Shown here: one piece after another, positions 59,370-64,000 of the stretch | Position numbering within the stretch: position 1 is the stretch's first letter | Layout of the letters: the number at the start of each line of letters is the position of its first letter | From: Rhododendron vialii | Taxonomy: Eukaryota > Streptophyta > Magnoliopsida > Ericales > Ericaceae | Assembly (NCBI RefSeq): GCF_030253575.1 | Contig: NC_080568.1 | Coordinates: 885,501-949,500, forward strand | Direction: 5' to 3' | Length of the DNA: 64,000 nt | Position numbers and translations under genes: made by a program | The notes under the pieces: model-generated | The model's input: the letters and a program-made list of their open reading frames with translations, nothing else | Told to the model about the DNA's origin: nothing | Databases searched by the model: none

Positions 59370-59525
59370 TGCGCGGGAAAGTTGGCGCCAAAAGCTTAGT
59401 GAGTGGGCCACGATGTATGAACAGGAAGCCCACGCGACGGCACCGTTTCCCTACAACCCGGTTGGAGACCCCGGAGCTCTATAAAACCTCGGACTCTGTC
59501 TCTCTCTCTCTCTCTCTCTCTCCGT
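59370..59525 (+). promoter_or_regulatory. Orphan core promoter with two E2F-type sites and TATA box
   Basis: GCGGGAAA (59373-59380) and GCGCCAAA (59385-59392) are E2F-type sites, inverted relative to the plus strand. TATAAAA lies at 59480-59486, followed by a CT-rich tract (about 59497-59522) like a plant leader. CCGGTAAAC near 59544 could be a donor for a leader intron. The only nearby start codon (59768) opens just 14 codons, and no coding exon was found downstream in the window. Confidence 0.55.
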
Positions 59526-59930
59526 TTCAAGCCGCTAAATAACCGGTAAACTTCCCTCAATCACTCTTGTGAAAAAGATTGTGTGATTATTATTATTTTT
59601 TTTTTGCATTTACGGTAGTCTGTGATCATCATTTATCGTTTCTTTTTCTTCAACTATATGTATATCTTTCATACGACATATATGCATATGCATATGAGTG
59701 TATATATGTGAAGATATAAACGTATTCGCTGCTCTTTTACTTTGATTTCGACGCTTCATTCGATCGCATGACGGAGCAACCTCTGTCGAAAGACGTTATT
59801 GATGATCCATAATGCTTAGTTGTATTATAAACGGAGAACTCGCTAGGTAAATAATAGAGCCCACTTTGATTTAAAAGTCTAGCACTTGAACCAGATACAT
59901 CGACCCCCCAATTTTTAGCAAGAATGGAAG

Positions 59931-60390
59931 CAGTGCCGGCCCCGATATTTGGGTTGTCTAAGCCCGATCTTCCGTTTGGTTGCCTACTCGAAAATTATAA
60001 TCGCAAGGAAGATTTGCAGGAAACCACGCAAGGAAAAATGCGTTTGGGCTTATTCCGGGTCTCACAAAAATCTAGAAAAATATCTAAATTTTTTTGAATA
60101 TTATTTTATGGGGCTTTGTAAAAATCGGCTCCAAGGGATATCAATCGGTAAGTATTACTTTTGGATTCATAGGGGCGAAACTGCTCAATTCGCCCATATG
60201 AATTCAAAAGTAACACTTACTAATGTCCGTTGGAGCTGATTTTTTACAGGTCCCATAAAATAATATTAAAAAATTTATGAATATTTTTCTAAATTTTTGT
60301 GGAACCTAGAATGGGCCCAAGCAAGTTTTTCCTTATGTGGTTGTCTGCAAATTTTTATTGCGAATAACAGGGCTCGTTGCCCACTAGTGT
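59931..60390. repeat. Foldback element with ~190-bp arms
   Basis: The two halves around 60175 are inverted copies: AGGAAGATTTGCAGGAAACC, ATTTTTTTGAATATTATTTT and GTAAGTATTACTTTTG on the left have their complements on the right (CAAAAGTAACACTTAC, AAAATAATATTAAAAAATT, GGTTGTCTGCAAATTTTT). Non-coding. Confidence 0.7.
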
Positions 60391-60399
60391 TAAGTATAA

Positions 60400-61340
60400 A
60401 AAAAAAGACATACAAGCAACAACAAAAAAATGACAAAAACAAGATTATATTGTTCATTTAGCTTGAATTACATCATCCGTCCCTTCTCGTTTTGGCTATA
60501 GCGTCCCTTTTTTTTTTCTTCTTATCTGATAGCCCTCCTAATTTTCTCTCTTAATAATTTGCCCTCCTAATTTTTTTTATCTGTTATTTACCCCAGGTAT
60601 GTAAAAATCTCTCTTTTACCCTCTTAATTTTCTCAAGTATCATAATTTTTTAAAGTAGGAGGAAACCATACATATTTACTTTTTTTTAAAAATTTGTACA
60701 AAATTTTTTGGATGATGCTCCTAAATATATTTTTTGCTGGATTTCTATTTTTTTTTTTGTATACATACAATTTTTTTTTTTTTTGTTGGCCCTTTCCGGG
60801 GGTTGCCCGAGCTGGCCAGCTTGCGGGGCTTACCCCCTGGCCGGCCCTGAATGGAAGTGCTTCACCATTTTTAAGTTTCGTCTGAAATTAGTTACTTACC
60901 TCCATTCCAAAATGTTTGTTTAGTGCGCATAACGAGGTATTAAGAGTAACACATTTTTTCCAAAATAAAATTCAAAACTTTTTTCCTACAATTGAAAGAA
61001 CTTGTTATCTAGTAAATTGTTGAACTTTTCTTGAGAAAATTGAATTATTTTTAAGTTTTCATATTTTGGACTGGATAAACATTTTGGGACGGAGGAGTAG
61101 GTCCCATTATTAGGTAGTTTAGGGTTTTGGGGCCCATAAAAGTAGCAAGTTTAATGGTCTCCTATCAATTGACGATGAGATTGATCTTTCAAGGATTAGT
61201 CAAAATATGCATAAGTTGATTTGGGGATTAATGTTATCCGAAAGAAAAGGACATGTAGCGAGGTTGACTTAATTGCCAAATATCAGGTTAGTGCCTTTTC
61301 ATGTGCTCATAATAACTTAATAAGTCATAAAAGGTCGTAG
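60400..61340. other. AT-rich repeat debris, no gene
   Basis: T-rich tracts and a short GC-rich patch (60790-60850) with GGCCGGCCCT. A GACGGAGGAGTAGG word at 61089 suggests a Stowaway-like end. No gene supported. Confidence 0.4.
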
Positions 61341-61342
61341 GC

Positions 61343-61405
61343 AGGGCCGGCCCTAACAGTTCGGGTACTAAATAATAGGGGGCCTTAGCCTAAGGCCGGC
61401 TCTGG
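61343..61405. repeat. Tiny palindromic element (~63 bp)
   Basis: CAGGGCCGGCCCTAA at the left pairs with TTAGCCTAAGGCCGGCTCTG at the right with few mismatches. It looks like two terminal repeats of a hAT-like element left almost back to back. Confidence 0.5.
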
Positions 61406-61606
61406 TCACTTGTAGGAGAAGTTGAGTCAACAGATTACAAGATCGTTGGAACTTTTTTCATTCCATTGTCTATACTCTGTAGATTTTATAAAAAGATTGT
61501 TTCCATATAGTATTGTCCTAGTTGTTTGCCTTTTATTTGATTCATGTATTCATGTAGTTTGGAGGCGTGCAGGAATCAATGTTGAACATTCATTGATCAC
61601 TTTATC

Positions 61607-61818
61607 ATTCTTAGGTGTCTGGTTTGGCCCAACGGATGTTCCTGGGTTGGTTTCTTGCTAACCTTGGGTTTAGGTCTCAGGTGGGCAGAAGATAGTTCTT
61701 AGCTTTGTTTAAGATTTGATGCTATCATCCCTTGTCCTTTTAATCTTTGTAACAATTTCAAGGATTAATAAAAAAAATTGCCTTCCAAAAAATATATATA
61801 TATATATATTCTTAGGTG
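61607..61818 (+). mobile_element. Short retroposon (LINE 3' end) with 11-bp target duplication
   Basis: ATTCTTAGGTG is repeated at 61607-61617 and 61808-61818. The 190 bp between end with TTTGTAACAATTTCAAGG, AATAAAAAAA and an AT-rich tail, as in a strongly 5'-truncated LINE. Confidence 0.65.
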
Positions 61819-61894
61819 GTGGGACTTGGTCTTTAGCTTTATGATATGTGTGTTCCATGGGAATCTAATTCAAGCAAACAACTTCCATCAGCTA

Positions 61895-62047
61895 TGTAGA
61901 GACCCGTATTTTCGAAAAATCGTTTAAAGGTTTTATTAATGTTACACTATCGAGTAAATGTGAAATTTGTTGAATTTATTTGATTTGGGGTCAATGTGAT
62001 AGGATTAAAAGTGGAGGGAGTGCAAGTGTGGTTGGTGTGTGTTCTAG

Positions 62048-62084
<37 letters not shown>

Positions 62085-64000
62085 GTGTAGAGGATCAAAA
62101 TTCCCAACCCTCTCTCTCTCCTCCCGATCTCTCTCTCTCAGCTCCTCTCGTTCTCTATCTTTCTCTCTCTCTCAAACTCTCACACTCTAACACCCCAAAA
62201 TACCTCGAACCCACCTCAATCCGCCGCAAAGTTCTCGCATTCAAGTGTTCTAGAGCTTGGAAATTTCGTGGGTTTGAGCTCGGAGAGGAGTATTCGGATG
62301 ATTCGAAGTTTTCGGAGCTAGGGCTTGCTTGGTTGGGCTTGGATTTCGTTCTTCGACTTCGAGATAGGGATTTCTCACAACTATTATATGTTTATGTGTT
62401 GATTTGGTGTTTGAATCGCACCCTAGATCATTGGTCTTGTTGTTGGAATTGTTCTGGTGAAATCTGAAAATCGTGCACTGAAAACCCAAGTCCTGCCGGT
62501 AGGAGTTTTGGCCCTACCGGTAGAAACGCTGTCCAGTAGAGTCATTTTCGTGAAATTGTGGTCTCCTACCGGTAGGAAAATGTGTCCTACCGGTAGGAAA
62601 TGAAAAATTCAGCATTTTGGCAAAACTTCGGAAGGGCATAACTTTTTCATCCGAACTCTGTTTTGGGTAAATTTTATACCGAAATTCATGTGCCGGAAGT
62701 CTACTTTCCAATGGTGGTGGTCTCATCTCCTAATTCTTAACCAATGAGATTCGGTAGCCAAAATAAGATAGATATGTTCGTAGATGTTGAAAAATTCTTT
62801 TCCTTAGAATCGTTTGGGTGAGACATGGATGTTCTTAGGTTCTCCTAAGTACTTAATTGAGTGGTTTGACGAGGCTAGTGGTATACTAGGCTTTGTGGTG
62901 GTCGTTGGGTTCCGTATGAGTCTTATGACATCGTAATGAGGGTTTAGAGAACATAAGAAATATAGGTGGGCGAGGGTTGTATGTGTTGACATGCAATGTG
63001 AGAAACAAACACATAGGACACTCCTTTGAGTTAAGCAACGCTAGGCCGGGGTATGTGAGACATGTTCCTTATGTTCGATATGTGATACGTCATTTGCATA
63101 AATTGTATGGTTTTATGAGTTGTAAGGTGAAAATCTATGAGCCTTTGCGAGAGAATATCCTTTGATATGTGAATGCTTATATGAAGAATGAATGGTGTAA
63201 TGATTATGAGTTGAATGAAGTCGGATTATCCTTATTACTATTACAACTACTACCTCTTGTGAATAAGTCTTAGTTGTGAAATCATTATATGTGATTGAGA
63301 TGAACGGTTGAATTGTGAGGTGTATTGGATGAATTGTGGTATGGTGATTTATACTACGTGATGTGATTTAGTTCCTTTAGTGAGAAAGGTATTGGTAGGG
63401 AGTAGCGGGACTCCATAAATAGCCCGGAAGGAACACTCGTTTATGACATGTGATGTGGGATTGCAAGAGGGGTGTATGTGAGTAAACGTAAGGGTTTGTT
63501 TGATGAATGTATGAGAGAAATGATTGGTTGTCGAAACAACACCATAGAGTCATGTATCAACAGGTTCTTTTCTTTAAACGTGTGACGTTATGACTAAAGT
63601 GAAGTCGAAGAGCGGATAGAATATTCGGAATAGGGTGTTGTGGTTAGCTTAGAGTCTTAGTGTGTGGTCATGGTACTTCATTTATGTCATCGACGTTGGG
63701 AAAACTACTAGTCGTGTTTTGTGTTTCCATTGAGATATCGTACCTTGCTTCTGTTATTCACTCTTGGTTTTGTTATTCATCCTACCAGTCATCCCATTTG
63801 CATATAATGGTTGTGTAGATTTCTCTACTGGGCTAGTGTAGCTCAACCTATCATTTTTCAGGTGTGAACCCGGAGCAGTAAAATGGAGCGAAGTGCATGC
63901 ATTCAAGTGCATATTTTCAAAAGAAGTGGCAAAAGAGACTCATGGACTTTTGATAAAAACATGTTTTGGGAATGTAATAGAACCTTAATTCTATTTTTTT
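61895..64000 (+). mobile_element. LTR-like sequence, runs off the window
   Basis: It begins TGTAGAGACCCGTATTTTCG, a start seen in plant Ty3/gypsy-type LTRs. A GT microsatellite (62049-62080) and a CT-rich leader-like stretch follow. CTACCGGTAG-type words occur four times (62492-62600). No retroelement protein is present by 64000 and the 3' boundary is outside the window, so it could be a long LTR, a solo LTR or something else. Confidence 0.42.

Noticed and set aside
59768-59812. Short frame MTEQPLSKDVIDDP after the E2F promoter
   Set aside because: 14 codons then stop, no splice donor in a suitable place; too short to call a gene.

Overview
The window is nuclear DNA from a flowering plant, most likely a eudicot. 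It holds spliced genes with GT-AG introns, CT-rich 5' leaders, plant-specific protein families and dense transposon debris. I cannot name the species; an asterid is only a guess.

Left third (about 0.4-21.4 kb): a tandem cluster of NRT1/PTR-family (NPF5-type) transporter genes, all on the minus strand. In order there is a decayed, internally deleted fragment (390-934), a nearly complete copy with a 1-bp deletion that truncates the C terminus (3118-9063), and an apparently intact 571-aa copy (17299-21384). The damaged copy carries at least four inverted-repeat elements in its introns, including a 789-bp foldback with a perfect 9-bp target duplication. A solo LTR sits beside its 3' end. Between the two large copies lies a mosaic, gag-only LTR retrotransposon (10399-16656), flanked on both sides by copies of the same host sequence.

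Middle (about 21-41 kb): mostly mobile-element sequence around one small membrane-protein gene (25730-26263), which has partial duplicates of its promoter region and of its 3' end on either side. Notable here are a 1,954-bp solo LTR with a 5-bp target duplication and many palindromic CpG motifs, three copies of a MITE family with G-box-like ends, and a roughly 3.2-kb composite element (36189-39423). That element carries an alpha-tubulin fragment and a degenerate array of AACGTT-type palindromes.

Right third (about 41-59 kb): three clear genes. They are a bHLH80/81-like (FLOWERING BHLH-type) transcription factor (41143-45461, +), an LEA-domain plus TMEM205-like (DUF4149) membrane protein with two G-box/ABRE motifs upstream (48500-51106, +), and a CDKAL1/MtaB-type tRNA methylthiotransferase (51779-58613, -). 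The last two converge tail to tail; from memory their Arabidopsis homologues (At1g72100, At1g72090) are also neighbours, which suggests old microsynteny. The methylthiotransferase introns hold a truncated LINE and two SINE-like insertions with target duplications.

Right end (59-64 kb): an orphan promoter with two E2F-type sites and a TATA box, a foldback element, a small retroposon, and the start of another LTR-like sequence that runs off the window. I see no prokaryotic-style system and no CRISPR array. The unusual content lies in transposon architecture and gene duplication.
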